A DNA stretch of 41,838 nt from assembly GCF_001542405.1 (NCBI RefSeq), contig NZ_LNCD01000150.1, positions 1 through 41,838 of the forward strand, read 5' to 3'. The DNA is from Rhizobium altiplani (GTDB lineage Bacteria; Pseudomonadota; Alphaproteobacteria; Rhizobiales; Rhizobiaceae). The notes beneath the pieces were generated by a model that saw only the letters and a list, made by a program, of their open reading frames with translations, was not told the origin of the DNA and did not search any database. Below are positions 6,498 through 14,887 of this stretch, piece after piece; the stretch's first letter is position 1, and each line of letters opens with the position of its first letter. The position numbers and the translations under genes were made by a program.

Positions 6498-7520
6498 TCA
6501 TACGGCACGCCAGGATCGCAACCCCCATGCTCGCATGAGTTCCAATGGCGCAGACAGCTCCGACGGCAGGACGTAAGCATCAGCTACCCTCTCCTTCTGA
6601 TTTGAGAACCTTCGCGGCAACCCATGCCCCAGCCCGTGAACGGAATAGAATGACAGCTGCAGACGGTCTCCCCGTTTCCATTCCTCGAGAGTGCCCCATG
6701 ACATCTGTTTCGTTTGCCCGGCCGCTTTGTCCATGTCCGCCGCTTCGAGCCATTGCGAGACCAAGGCGCGTCCATTGAGAGGATTCACGACACCGTCAGC
6801 CGTTCCATGCCATACGGAGATCGGTGGCCATTCTTTCGTGTTTGGCGAAACGCTGCGCACCAGGTCACCCCACTGCTGAGGATCTCGCTTGATACCGGAC
6901 CTCATGCCGCGCATAGCCGATATTGCATCCCTTGCCGCGCCGAACGGCATCCCGGCGAAAATGGCAGCGCCAGCGAAAAGATCCGGATAAGTGGCGACGA
7001 GCGCCGAAGTCATGGCTCCGCCAGCAGATAGGCCCGTAACGTAGACCCTGGACCGATCGACTCGATGGTGGCGACATGTGTAGTCAATCATCTGTCGGAC
7101 CGACATCAACTCGCCACGGTCCCGCGCCACAGCGCTCGGCCGAAACCAATTAAAGCATCGCTGCGGATTGTTCGTCTCGTTCTGCTGAGGATAAAGGAGA
7201 ACAAAACCCCGAAGTGTAGCGAATTTGGAGAAGCCGGCTCCCGTATCCAGGCTTTCGGGCGTCTGCCTGCACCCATGCAGGACCACGACCAATGGCGGCT
7301 TTGCCGGCAATTTGCCGGGTACGAAGAGCTTCATCGTCAACCGTCCTGGATTGCTACCGAACCCAGTCACTTCGCTGAGTTTCGGCTTCGCTGCGACCGG
7401 GCTGCGCGATTTTCTGGATACAGTTCGGGTCGGCGTGCGAAGCGCCTTTGCAAGCAGTTTTCGATACAGTTTCTGCGATTTCAGCAGCCTGGAGAATGAC
7501 TTCGGCAGTTTGAATGTCAT
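6498..7520 (-). CDS. PHB depolymerase-family extracellular-type esterase
   Basis: This is an alpha/beta hydrolase of 340 residues when started at the ATG with a GGAGG site (7518-7520). It has an oxyanion-hole motif HGCRQ (82-86) and nucleophile motif GLSAGG (163-168, Ser165). A late Asp in HGTADGVVNP and a His in HGLGHGLPRR complete the triad. These are features of the LpqC/PHB depolymerase esterase family, which hydrolyses short-chain polyesters or aryl esters. The N-terminal 50 residues are basic and lack a clear signal peptide, a pattern common in rhizobial members. It stands alone between the fic repeat array and a small hypothetical gene. The real substrate is unknown. Confidence 0.85.
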   Translation of the reverse strand: MTFKLPKSFSRLLKSQKLYRKLLAKALRTPTRTVSRKSRSPVAAKPKLSEVTGFGSNPGRLTMKLFVPGKLPAKPPLVVVLHGCRQTPESLDTGAGFSKFATLRGFVLLYPQQNETNNPQRCFNWFRPSAVARDRGELMSVRQMIDYTCRHHRVDRSRVYVTGLSAGGAMTSALVATYPDLFAGAAIFAGMPFGAARDAISAMRGMRSGIKRDPQQWGDLVRSVSPNTKEWPPISVWHGTADGVVNPLNGRALVSQWLEAADMDKAAGQTKQMSWGTLEEWKRGDRLQLSFYSVHGLGHGLPRRFSNQKERVADAYVLPSELSAPLELMRAWGLRSWRAV

Positions 7521-7785
7521 CTGAAAACGCCCTCCGTCGGCGTCATCGGCGCTCCTCCCGCGGCGTGAATGGGCGCCGCCACCGACAGACAAGTAAAGCC
7601 AGCCTATTGGATCAAAAGCTCTTTCAGAAGACCGAAACGGACAACTCACCTATGCGTTCGATCCGGTCGTGGCTTTCGACGGCCTGCAATGTCGAGGCCG
7701 ATGTTTTCGTCCATTTCGTGATCGAGTCTCAGGATTGACGATCTACAACATGGCACTACTTGTTCCCTGTTCGAAGGAGGCGGCA

Positions 7786-8031
7786 ATGCAGGACACCGAT
7801 TTTCTAATTCTCTCGAGAGCCGTCAGGCAGTGGTATCGGTACTACGACGTAGATCCGGACAAAGAGGCATCCAGGCTTCTTAACCACGCAGCAGTGAAGC
7901 TTTTCGACCAGGGCCATCGGTCGGTCGAAGGCATCGCCACGGTGTTGATCGAGACCTACGTTGGCCCGTGGCCGTCGACAGTGAATGCGTATAGGTCACC
8001 TGATCCAAGAGGTGGACCTCAGTCCCCTTGA
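7786..8031 (+). CDS. Small hypothetical protein (81 aa)
   Basis: The ATG at 7786 has a near-perfect AAGGAGG ribosome site six bases upstream, which decides the start over an upstream in-frame start. The protein begins MQDTDFLILSRAVRQWYRYY, continues with DPDKEASRLLNHAAVKLFDQ and IATVLIETYVG, and ends in a Pro-rich tail. It looks like a helical cytoplasmic protein with no known domain. Proteins of this look are common in rhizobial genomes, often as orphans. Function unknown. Confidence 0.65.
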   Translation: MQDTDFLILSRAVRQWYRYYDVDPDKEASRLLNHAAVKLFDQGHRSVEGIATVLIETYVGPWPSTVNAYRSPDPRGGPQSP

Positions 8032-8155
8032 AGCTCGCTCACGGCCTGTCGGAGAACCACAGCGCGTAACGCGCTGTTGCGAGTGCGCGAAACTGGATGG
8101 CGTAAATCCTGCGGTAGCCGACGCCGCCGGCAGCGACCATTCTGCCGCGCCACCG

Positions 8156-9190
8156 TCAGCGATCAAGCCGCGCGTCAGGAAGAGGTCGAGTGCCAGCCAC
8201 CAGGACCGCGTCTATGAACCGGTGAGCGTTCAACGCATCATCGCCTTTGACGCGAAGCTGGCCGCCATTTTCGATCGCATCGATGAAATTTCCGATCAGT
8301 GCGCGGTGCATCTCATGGCCGAACGCCATCGGATTTGCCCCCGCTCCGCTTCCGATCGTTTCGCCACCCGCCATTTCCCTGGTGCCATCAACAAAGGCTG
8401 CATCCAATCTGTTCCCCGTCAGAACTGCCGTACCTTTCGTACCGATCAATTCGATGCGCTCCGGCAGTCCGGGATAGGCGCAAGTTGTGGCATTGAGCGA
8501 TCCGATCGCGCCGCCTTCAAAAGACAAGGCCGCCGTCACGAGGTCCTCCGTTTCCATCCTGTGAATAGGGGTCGTGCGGACGAATGCGGAAATTGCTGCA
8601 GGCGTGCCCGCATAGTTCAGGAGCAGGTCGATCGTGTGAATACCTTGGGTGAGCAACACACCACCGCCATCGCGCGACATCGTTCCGCGGCCTTCGGCGT
8701 CGTAATAGCTTTGCGGTCGCCAGTTGCGGATTGCAGCCGATGCCTCCACAAGATCGCCCAGGCGCCCGGACTTGACGATTTCATCGAGTTTGAGCGCCGC
8801 GTCGAGAAAGCGGTTTTGCAGTACCACCCCGAGGAGTACGCCGGCGTCTCTTGCCGCCCTTACGGTCGCTTCGGAGCGTTCGAGGGAAATGTCCAATGGT
8901 TTTTCGAGCAGAACATGTTTTCCGGCCGCTGCAGCGCGACGGACGAGTTCCAGGTGACTGCTCGCGGGCGTCAGGATCAGAATCGCCTTGATGGACGGAT
9001 CCGCGAAGATCGCATCGAGGCTATCGCTCGTCGGGATGGTCGGAAATTGTTCGGCAAAGGCCTTTCGCCGGCCGGACGTCCGGCTGTAGGCGGCCACGCA
9101 TTCGATACGCTCGGAGAGATCCAGCAGGGCGCGGGCATGATGACCCGCCGCCATACCGAGCCCTATCATCGCGACCCTAGTCTTCGCCAT
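8156..9190 (-). CDS. Gfo/Idh/MocA-family NAD(P)-dependent sugar oxidoreductase
   Basis: The 344-residue protein starts at an ATG with a GGAGGAG ribosome site. It has an N-terminal Rossmann fold (AMIGLGMAAGHHARALL, residues 7-23) and the family's EKP motif (LLEKPLD, 94-100) that supplies the conserved lysine. The C-terminal alpha/beta domain of the GFO/IDH/MocA family follows. Members oxidise or epimerise sugars, inositols or sugar derivatives using NAD(P). It is the last gene of the ABC-transporter operon, so it probably acts on the imported amino sugar or a derivative. A broken copy of its C-terminal coding region is found at 4348-4463. Confidence 0.87.
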   Translation of the reverse strand: MAKTRVAMIGLGMAAGHHARALLDLSERIECVAAYSRTSGRRKAFAEQFPTIPTSDSLDAIFADPSIKAILILTPASSHLELVRRAAAAGKHVLLEKPLDISLERSEATVRAARDAGVLLGVVLQNRFLDAALKLDEIVKSGRLGDLVEASAAIRNWRPQSYYDAEGRGTMSRDGGGVLLTQGIHTIDLLLNYAGTPAAISAFVRTTPIHRMETEDLVTAALSFEGGAIGSLNATTCAYPGLPERIELIGTKGTAVLTGNRLDAAFVDGTREMAGGETIGSGAGANPMAFGHEMHRALIGNFIDAIENGGQLRVKGDDALNAHRFIDAVLVAGTRPLPDARLDR

Positions 9191-9275
9191 TCTTCGCTCC
9201 TCCTTCGCCTTCGCTCCCAGCCGGGGTCTTCTGTCATGCCCGAAGAGACATGGGCGGCATGGACATCTCGATCTC

Positions 9276-10340
9276 CTATAGCCGCATGCCTGACGCTGCG
9301 TCGAAAAGATGACTGTTTGCCGGCGCAAGCGTCAGATTGAGTACCTCACCGGTCTTGATAGAGAGACGCTCGCGCAGCTGTGCGGAGATCTTCTGGCCAT
9401 CGACGGTTCCTTGAACGAACGTCTCCGAGCCGGTGGGCTCGATATTGGTGACCACAATCGGAATGCCTTGCCCGCCCGGCGCGATGGTGAGGTGTTCGGG
9501 ACGGATGCCGTAACTGACGGCGCCGCCGCATGCGACCGGAGCCTCATACCCGACAGGCAGATGGATGCCGTTTTCCGTCACGACCGATTGACGGTCCACA
9601 CCGATCCTTGCCGACAGGAAATTCATCGACGGCGACCCGATGAAGCTCGCAACGAACGTATTGACCGGCCTGTCATAAAGGTCGAGGGGTGAACCGACCT
9701 GCTCGACGATACCGTCGCGCATGACGACAATGCGGTCGGCCATGGTCATAGCCTCGATCTGATCATGTGTGACGTAAACGGTCGTGGTCTTGAAGCGGGC
9801 GTGAATATCCTTCAATTCGGCACGCATCTGGACGCGCAGTTTGGCATCGAGATTGGAAAGCGGCTCGTCAAACAGGAAGACCTTGGGATTGCGCACGATC
9901 GCACGTCCCATTGCGACACGCTGGCGCTGGCCGCCGGAAAGCTGCTTGGGGTAACGCTGGAGATAGTCGGCAAGACCGAGGATGCGCGCGGCATCGGCCA
10001 CCCGCCTGGCGATCTCCTCCTTCGAGGTCTTGGCGAGCCGCAGCGAAAAGCCCATGTTCTCGGCAATCGTCATGTGCGGGTAGAGCGCATAATTCTGGAA
10101 GACCATGGCAATGTCACGGTTCTTCGGCTCGACATCGTTGATGACGCGGCCATCGATACGGATCGTGCCACCGGTAATCTCTTCGAGCCCCGCAATCATC
10201 CGCAGCAAGGTGGACTTGCCGCAGCCCGAAGGCCCGACCAGCACGACGAAGGCGCCGTCGGGCACTTCGACGGAAACACCCTTGATGGTTTCGAAGTCGC
10301 CATAGGCCTTGCGGACATTCTGGATTTCAACGGAAGCCAT
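9276..10340 (-). CDS. Sugar ABC transporter ATP-binding protein (MalK/UgpC type)
   Basis: A 354-residue ATPase with Walker A GPSGCGKST (36-44), Q-loop FQNYALYPHM, signature LSGGQ (134-138), Walker B VFLFDEP (154-160) and the H-loop in YVTHDQ. A C-terminal TOBE/OB-like regulatory domain includes the typical YGIRPEHL. This is the CUT1 family energy subunit, which would dimerise beneath the two permeases of this operon. The start used gives MASVEIQNVRKAYG, preceded by an AGGA site, and the longer upstream frame is not needed. It follows the epimerase gene by four bases, consistent with cotranscription. Confidence 0.93.
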   Translation of the reverse strand: MASVEIQNVRKAYGDFETIKGVSVEVPDGAFVVLVGPSGCGKSTLLRMIAGLEEITGGTIRIDGRVINDVEPKNRDIAMVFQNYALYPHMTIAENMGFSLRLAKTSKEEIARRVADAARILGLADYLQRYPKQLSGGQRQRVAMGRAIVRNPKVFLFDEPLSNLDAKLRVQMRAELKDIHARFKTTTVYVTHDQIEAMTMADRIVVMRDGIVEQVGSPLDLYDRPVNTFVASFIGSPSMNFLSARIGVDRQSVVTENGIHLPVGYEAPVACGGAVSYGIRPEHLTIAPGGQGIPIVVTNIEPTGSETFVQGTVDGQKISAQLRERLSIKTGEVLNLTLAPANSHLFDAASGMRL

Positions 10341-10344
10341 GGGT

Positions 10345-11568
10345 TTATCCTGAATTTCGAGTGGTCGGTTGCAGGCAATCGGCGGCGTGAATGGCCGCAA
10401 GCAGACTAAGACCGGTATGGTAGCCGGGGTCGAGGTCAGGTGTGGCGGGCACGAAGTCCACGGGCCCGTCCCTGGTCATGGTCTGGTAGGCGATCGGCGG
10501 CGTACCGCGCCAGTAACGCTCGAAGAAAGCGGCATGGGCTGCATTCCAAACCCGCAGGCTCCCGGCACTGCCGGTGCGCATATGGGCAAGCGCAGCTGCC
10601 CGGATCGTTTCCGGGAGCGACCACCAGGGACAATAAGGGCTCTGTGCCTGACCGTTCGCAATCGAGACGGTCAATGCGATACCAGGCCCGACAAAACCCT
10701 TGTCGAAAGACGAGATAACGATGCGCTCCAATATCTCGATCAGTGCCGGATCGGCATTGTCATCGAGATAGTCAAACGCGAAACCGGCGAACTCGATGCC
10801 ATGTCCGACATTGCAGAGATCTTCCCCTGGCACATTGCGCAGCAGGCCCGTCGCGGGGTCGAAGTGCCGGTCGATGACATGGGCGATGAAACGATCGGCA
10901 AATGCCAGATGAGCCGTATGGCCGAAGCGCTTCAGCATGCCTGCAGCGCCAAGCAGGATCATGCGCGGGCCGAAATCATCGGCCTGGTCGGCGAGACTGT
11001 CGAGTGACAGTGGACGACGCTCGTCGATCTGGAAATGTCCGCTCTCTATTGCAGCAATGACCCTGTCGAAATAGGCGAGATGATCGGCAAGGGCAGGCAA
11101 ATTGTAGCGGCTTGCGGCTGCGACCAGCCCCTTGGCAACGAAGGCGTCTGAATAGGAATAGATCAGAGCCGGCTTCTCTTGCGCGAAGGTGCGGTTGGTG
11201 CCATCCGCATAAATCGCGTCCATCGCGCGGTCGTAGCAGAAATAGGCATGGCCGCCCGACATCTGCAAAGCCGCCAGAACATCGTAAAGACGCCGACCGG
11301 CAGCATCGAGCTTTTCGGCCAGTGGCGGCAGTTCCCGCTCGAAGAACCCGGCGTGGCCGACCAGTGCTTCCAACCCACGTCCCTGGATCCAGCCATAGGT
11401 GTAATCCGGACCGCGCATGCCGTCTTGCACGCCATAATCTTTCAGCGTCAGACTGTTCTGCTTTGTATTCAAGAACCCGCCGCCGAGCACGGGTCGCTGC
11501 AGCACCCAATAAAGCGTGCCGGCATTGGCCGCGACATAGGTCTTGCGTGCCTCGTCGAAGAAGGCCAT
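10345..11568 (-). CDS. AGE-family (N-acylglucosamine 2-epimerase-like) sugar epimerase/isomerase
   Basis: The 407-residue protein matches the AGE family in length and in motifs spread through an (alpha/alpha)6 barrel. These include YGVQDGMRGPDYTYGWIQGR (45-64), the active-site block CNVGHGIEFAGFA (about 252-264) with its conserved His-Glu pair, and CPWWSLPETIRAA near the C-terminus. Members interconvert N-acetylglucosamine and N-acetylmannosamine, or mannose and related sugars. Its place between a permease gene and the ATPase gene suggests action on the sugar imported by this transporter. The exact substrate cannot be read from sequence. Neighbour spacing is 4-5 bp on both sides. Confidence 0.85.
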   Translation of the reverse strand: MAFFDEARKTYVAANAGTLYWVLQRPVLGGGFLNTKQNSLTLKDYGVQDGMRGPDYTYGWIQGRGLEALVGHAGFFERELPPLAEKLDAAGRRLYDVLAALQMSGGHAYFCYDRAMDAIYADGTNRTFAQEKPALIYSYSDAFVAKGLVAAASRYNLPALADHLAYFDRVIAAIESGHFQIDERRPLSLDSLADQADDFGPRMILLGAAGMLKRFGHTAHLAFADRFIAHVIDRHFDPATGLLRNVPGEDLCNVGHGIEFAGFAFDYLDDNADPALIEILERIVISSFDKGFVGPGIALTVSIANGQAQSPYCPWWSLPETIRAAALAHMRTGSAGSLRVWNAAHAAFFERYWRGTPPIAYQTMTRDGPVDFVPATPDLDPGYHTGLSLLAAIHAADCLQPTTRNSG

Positions 11569-11573
11569 TGCCG

Positions 11574-12470
11574 TTACTCCTTGAGACCGGTGCTGGCGAC
11601 GCCCTGAACGAAGTTCCTTCGCAGGATGACAAACAGCAGGATGGATGGGATGAGGACGATGGCGGAAGCGGCGCTGAGGCGCCCAAGATCGACGGTAAAG
11701 CCGGTCTGGAAGAGCGCAAGGCCAACTTCGATCGTATAGCTCGACCTCGTCGTCGCCACGATGATTGGCCAGGCGAAGGCGGTCCAGGCCTGGAAGAAAG
11801 CGAGCACGGCAAGAGCCCCGAGCGCGCCGCGAAGCAGCGGCAGGACAATGCGGAAGAAGATCCAGAACTCACCGGCGCCATCGATGCGCGCGGCCTCCAG
11901 AAGCTCGTCCGGGATCGAATGGATGACATTCTGGCGGATGAGAAATATGCCGAAGCTCATCACCAGGTAACCGAGCAGCAGGCCCCAGACGGAGTTGAGG
12001 ATACCGAGGCTCTTGGCCTCGAAATAGAGCGGGATCATGTAGACTTCGAACGGCACGATCGCGGTCGCCAGGAACAGCGCAAAGAGGATGTTCATCGTCC
12101 GGAAACGGAACTTGCCAAAAACGTAGCCGGCAATCGCCGAGGTCGCGACGATCGCGATCGTCGACATCACCGCGAATGCGATGCTGTTGCCGATCCAGTG
12201 GATAAGCGGCGTGTCAGCAAGAACCGTCTTGAAATTGGCGGTCGTCGGGTCGTGCGGAATGACGGTCGGTGGCCAGGCCAGCATTTCCGCCGGCGTCTTG
12301 AAGGCATTTGCAACCAGGAAGACGAGCGGCAGCAACATCAGGATCGAGACGGTCAACAGGAACACGTCGATCGCAAGGTTGGTCAGCTTCTTCTTTCGGC
12401 GCAGGCGCCGTCCCTCTGCCAACTCGTCGGCAGTCGGTTCGACATGGAGCATGGCAAGTTCGACAGTCAT
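11574..12470 (-). CDS. Carbohydrate ABC transporter permease (MalG/UgpE type)
   Basis: This is a 298-residue inner-membrane protein. It has an N-terminal membrane segment (LTNLAIDVFLLTVSILMLLP) and five further hydrophobic segments. The EAA coupling loop EAARIDGAGEFWIFFRIVLP contacts the ATPase, and the C-terminal sequence is typical of the MalG subfamily. The ATG at 12470 is chosen because it overlaps the stop codon of the upstream permease (ATGA), a classic translational coupling; the open frame extends upstream without need. It forms the translocation pore with the product of 12467-13354. Confidence 0.92.
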   Translation of the reverse strand: MTVELAMLHVEPTADELAEGRRLRRKKKLTNLAIDVFLLTVSILMLLPLVFLVANAFKTPAEMLAWPPTVIPHDPTTANFKTVLADTPLIHWIGNSIAFAVMSTIAIVATSAIAGYVFGKFRFRTMNILFALFLATAIVPFEVYMIPLYFEAKSLGILNSVWGLLLGYLVMSFGIFLIRQNVIHSIPDELLEAARIDGAGEFWIFFRIVLPLLRGALGALAVLAFFQAWTAFAWPIIVATTRSSYTIEVGLALFQTGFTVDLGRLSAASAIVLIPSILLFVILRRNFVQGVASTGLKE

Positions 12471-13354
12471 GCCCTGCCCCTTTCTCTCAGCATGGAGAAC
12501 TGGATCAGCGTCAACACCAGGACGATAACGAGCAGCACGACGGCCTCGGAAGCGGCGTAGCCGACGCGATAATTGCGGAAACTGTTTTCCAGCATGTCGA
12601 GTACAAGCACCCGCACCTGGCGCCCGGGCGCGCCTTGCGCATCGGAAGCAAGCACGAAGGCCTGCGCATAAACGTTGAAGCCCGAGACCAGCGTCACGAC
12701 CGAAACGTAAAGGGTGATTGGCTTCAGCATCGGAATCGACAGGTACCAGAAGCTCTGCGGTCCCGAGGCGCCATCGAGTTTGGCGGCCTCGTAAAGCGAA
12801 ACCGGCAAGCTCTTGAAGCCGACAAGATAGATCAGCACCGCATAGCCGAGTGCTTGCCAGGAGCACAGCACGATGATGCAGATGACCGAGAGGACCGGAT
12901 CAAACAGCCAGTTCTGCGCCGGAATGCCGAAGAAGGTCAGCATTGCATTGAGCGGCCCGAGGCGGGCATCGAAGATCCACTTCCAGGCCATTGCGGCCGG
13001 GACCAACGACACGACATGGGGAATAAACACCGCGGTTTCGTAAAACCCGGCCATGCGCGAGCGCGTGCGGTGGAAGATCAGCGCGGCAATGATCAGCGCC
13101 ATCGGGATGGTCAGGATCAGCACCCCGAAGGCAATGATCGTGGTGTTGACCAACGCGTCCAGAAACAGGTGATCGCCCGTCAACTCGCGAAAATTGGCAA
13201 GCCCGATAAAGGGCTTGTTCTTCGACAGGATGTTCCACTGGAAAAGGCTGAGCCTCAACGTGTCGGCGATTGGATACAGCCGCACATAGGCGAAGATCGC
13301 CAATGTCGGCAGGATCGCGAGGATCGCAAAGAGGAATCGTTTGCGCTTCAGCAT
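12467..13354 (-). CDS. Carbohydrate ABC transporter permease (MalF/UgpA type)
   Basis: A 295-residue polytopic membrane protein. The first membrane segment is near residues 8-28 (FAILAILPTLAIFAYVRLYP), and the EAA loop is EAAKLDGASGPQSFWYLSIP. The end, EAVVLLVIVLVLTLIQF, is typical of UgpA/LacF-like CUT1 permeases. It lies 119 bp after the binding-protein gene, separated by a hairpin that often marks unequal expression of binding protein and permease. It overlaps the second permease gene by four bases. Confidence 0.92.
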   Translation of the reverse strand: MLKRKRFLFAILAILPTLAIFAYVRLYPIADTLRLSLFQWNILSKNKPFIGLANFRELTGDHLFLDALVNTTIIAFGVLILTIPMALIIAALIFHRTRSRMAGFYETAVFIPHVVSLVPAAMAWKWIFDARLGPLNAMLTFFGIPAQNWLFDPVLSVICIIVLCSWQALGYAVLIYLVGFKSLPVSLYEAAKLDGASGPQSFWYLSIPMLKPITLYVSVVTLVSGFNVYAQAFVLASDAQGAPGRQVRVLVLDMLENSFRNYRVGYAASEAVVLLVIVLVLTLIQFSMLRERGRA

Positions 13355-13415
13355 TCAGGTGACCTCGTAGACGAACGGCTTCGCACACGGGGGCGCAAAC
13401 CCCGACCCTTTGAAG

Positions 13416-13446
13416 CGCCCGGAACAATGCCATGTTGTCCCGGGCG
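13416..13446 (-). promoter_or_regulatory. Intercistronic hairpin between binding-protein and permease genes
   Basis: CGCCCGG-ACAA at 13416-13427 pairs with TTGT-CCGGGCG ending at 13446, with one internal mismatch and a small loop. No T-run follows. Such structures between an ABC binding-protein gene and its permease genes usually protect the upstream message from decay or cause partial termination, giving excess binding protein. That role is inferred from position. Confidence 0.55.
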
Positions 13447-13473
13447 GGCGATGTTGACGAAAACTGCCCGCGA

Positions 13474-14784
13474 CTATTTCGCAAGCAGGCCTTCGCGGTC
13501 GAGGATGGTGTCCACTTCGTCGCTCGTCTTCTTCAGGAAAGCATCGATCTTGGCATCGTCGGTTGCGAGCGACGGATCGGCGAAGGCGACGACGAGCTGG
13601 GCGGCGACCCGGGTGAGGATTTCCTCGATCGGGCCGATCGAGGGCAGCGTGAAGAACTTGTAGCCTTCGGGATAGTCGACGAAGGCCGCAAAGGCCGGCT
13701 GCTTGGAGGTGACCGACGCATAGTCGACGCCCGAACGGTTCGGCAGCCAGCCGACATTCTGCAGCAGCCAGACGAGGTTTTCCGGCGAGTTCGCAGCCAT
13801 GGCGAATTCCCAGCCGAGCTTGGCCGCGTCCTCGTCGCCGACGACATAGAGATTGGTCGGCAACGCGATCGATCCCGTCGGAAGCGGCGCCGTCGCATAT
13901 TTCAGGTCGGGCGCCTTTTGGGCAATGTCGCCGATGACCCAGGATTCGCGAATGAACATCGCGGTCTGCCCGCGCTCGAAGGCATCGGCATCGGCCGGCA
14001 TTTCCGGCGTTACCGATTTGTCGGTGAAGACAAGGTCCAGATATTGCTTGAGCGCCTTGCGGCCCGCCTCATTGGCGAAATCCGTCTTCCATTTGCCCTC
14101 GCCGGCAGGAACAAGAATCGCGCCGCCGTACTGATGCATGTTGGTCCAGAATTTCTCGGCAATGCCCTGGCCGCCCCCCGACAGACGCAAGCTCCAGCCG
14201 GAAACGGTCGGCTTGCCCGATCCATCGCGCTGGGTCAGCTTCCTGGCATATTCGGTGTATTCTTCCATGGTCTTCGGCGGCGTGGTCAGGCCGGCGGTCT
14301 TGAACATGTCGGTATTGTAGAAAAGCGAACCCTGCCCGCGAAAGAGTGGAACGCCGTAGACCTTGCCGTCATAGCTGGCGATATCGGTGAAGAACCTATC
14401 GAAATTCTTGGGATCCTTGACGAAGGCGGAAATGTCTTCCGGCGCCTCCGGCAGAATGTCGTTTTCAAGGTAGCGGGTGGCAGTTGAGCCCGAGAGTTCG
14501 ATGACGGTGGCGCCTTCCTGGCCACCGCCGGTCAGGCCGAGCGCCACCCGCTTCTCGTGCTCGCGCAGGGCAATCGCCTCCACTTTCACGTCGAGGTCCG
14601 GATGGCTGGCCTTCATCCCATCGGCGACGTGCTGGTAGAAGGGCGCCATTTCCGGATAGCCGCTCCAGACCGTCAGCGTTTCGGCAGAAGCCGCCGTCAT
14701 GCCGGCAGCGAACGTGCCGGCAAGGGCTGCGCTCAGGAGCAATACCCGGGTGGAAATCCTGGTCGTGACTGATGCGTTTTTCAT
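13474..14784 (-). CDS. Extracellular sugar-binding protein of CUT1 ABC transporter
   Basis: The 436-residue protein has a clear Sec signal peptide. It has a charged start, a hydrophobic VLLLSAALAGTFAAG core, and likely cleavage after ASA at about residue 34. The mature part begins ETLTVWSGYPEMAPFYQHVA, the common start of SBP_bac_1 family proteins. These capture oligo- or monosaccharides in the periplasm and pass them to the permeases. The start at 14784 is preceded by AAGGGAACAG. It is the first gene of the transport operon, and a LacI-type operator lies about 36 bp upstream of its start codon. Ligand unknown; the neighbours suggest an N-acylated amino sugar. Confidence 0.92.
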   Translation of the reverse strand: MKNASVTTRISTRVLLLSAALAGTFAAGMTAASAETLTVWSGYPEMAPFYQHVADGMKASHPDLDVKVEAIALREHEKRVALGLTGGGQEGATVIELSGSTATRYLENDILPEAPEDISAFVKDPKNFDRFFTDIASYDGKVYGVPLFRGQGSLFYNTDMFKTAGLTTPPKTMEEYTEYARKLTQRDGSGKPTVSGWSLRLSGGGQGIAEKFWTNMHQYGGAILVPAGEGKWKTDFANEAGRKALKQYLDLVFTDKSVTPEMPADADAFERGQTAMFIRESWVIGDIAQKAPDLKYATAPLPTGSIALPTNLYVVGDEDAAKLGWEFAMAANSPENLVWLLQNVGWLPNRSGVDYASVTSKQPAFAAFVDYPEGYKFFTLPSIGPIEEILTRVAAQLVVAFADPSLATDDAKIDAFLKKTSDEVDTILDREGLLAK

Positions 14785-14819
14785 ATTCTGTTCCCTTGTT
14801 GTTATTGACAAAAAGCTCT

Positions 14820-14837
14820 CATGCAACCGGTTGCGTG
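14820..14837. promoter_or_regulatory. LacI-family operator upstream of the transport operon
   Basis: CATGCAACCGGTTGCGTG is a palindrome with one mismatched pair, centred on CCGG. It differs by one base from the operator at 18936-18953. The form fits the TGNAANCGNTTNCA style of sites bound by LacI/GalR-family repressors. It sits just upstream of the binding-protein gene, placed to block its promoter. Confidence 0.8.
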
Positions 14838-14887
14838 TCAAGCTTGCGTGGTTTTTGACGTTTACCTGAATCCCCCTTGCTTCCTCC

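Noticed and set aside
7985..9340. A long plus-strand open frame of 451 codons
   Set aside because: It is antisense to the oxidoreductase gene, which has clear Rossmann and EKP motifs; high-GC DNA leaves such antisense frames open.
9765..10409. A 214-codon plus-strand frame
   Set aside because: It is the shadow of the ABC ATPase gene, which carries Walker A, LSGGQ and Walker B.
11112..13663. Two long plus-strand frames (482 and 451 codons) opposite the permease genes
   Set aside because: They are very rich in Arg, Asp, Gln and His with no recognisable domain, and lie opposite membrane-protein genes with EAA loops and correct overlaps.
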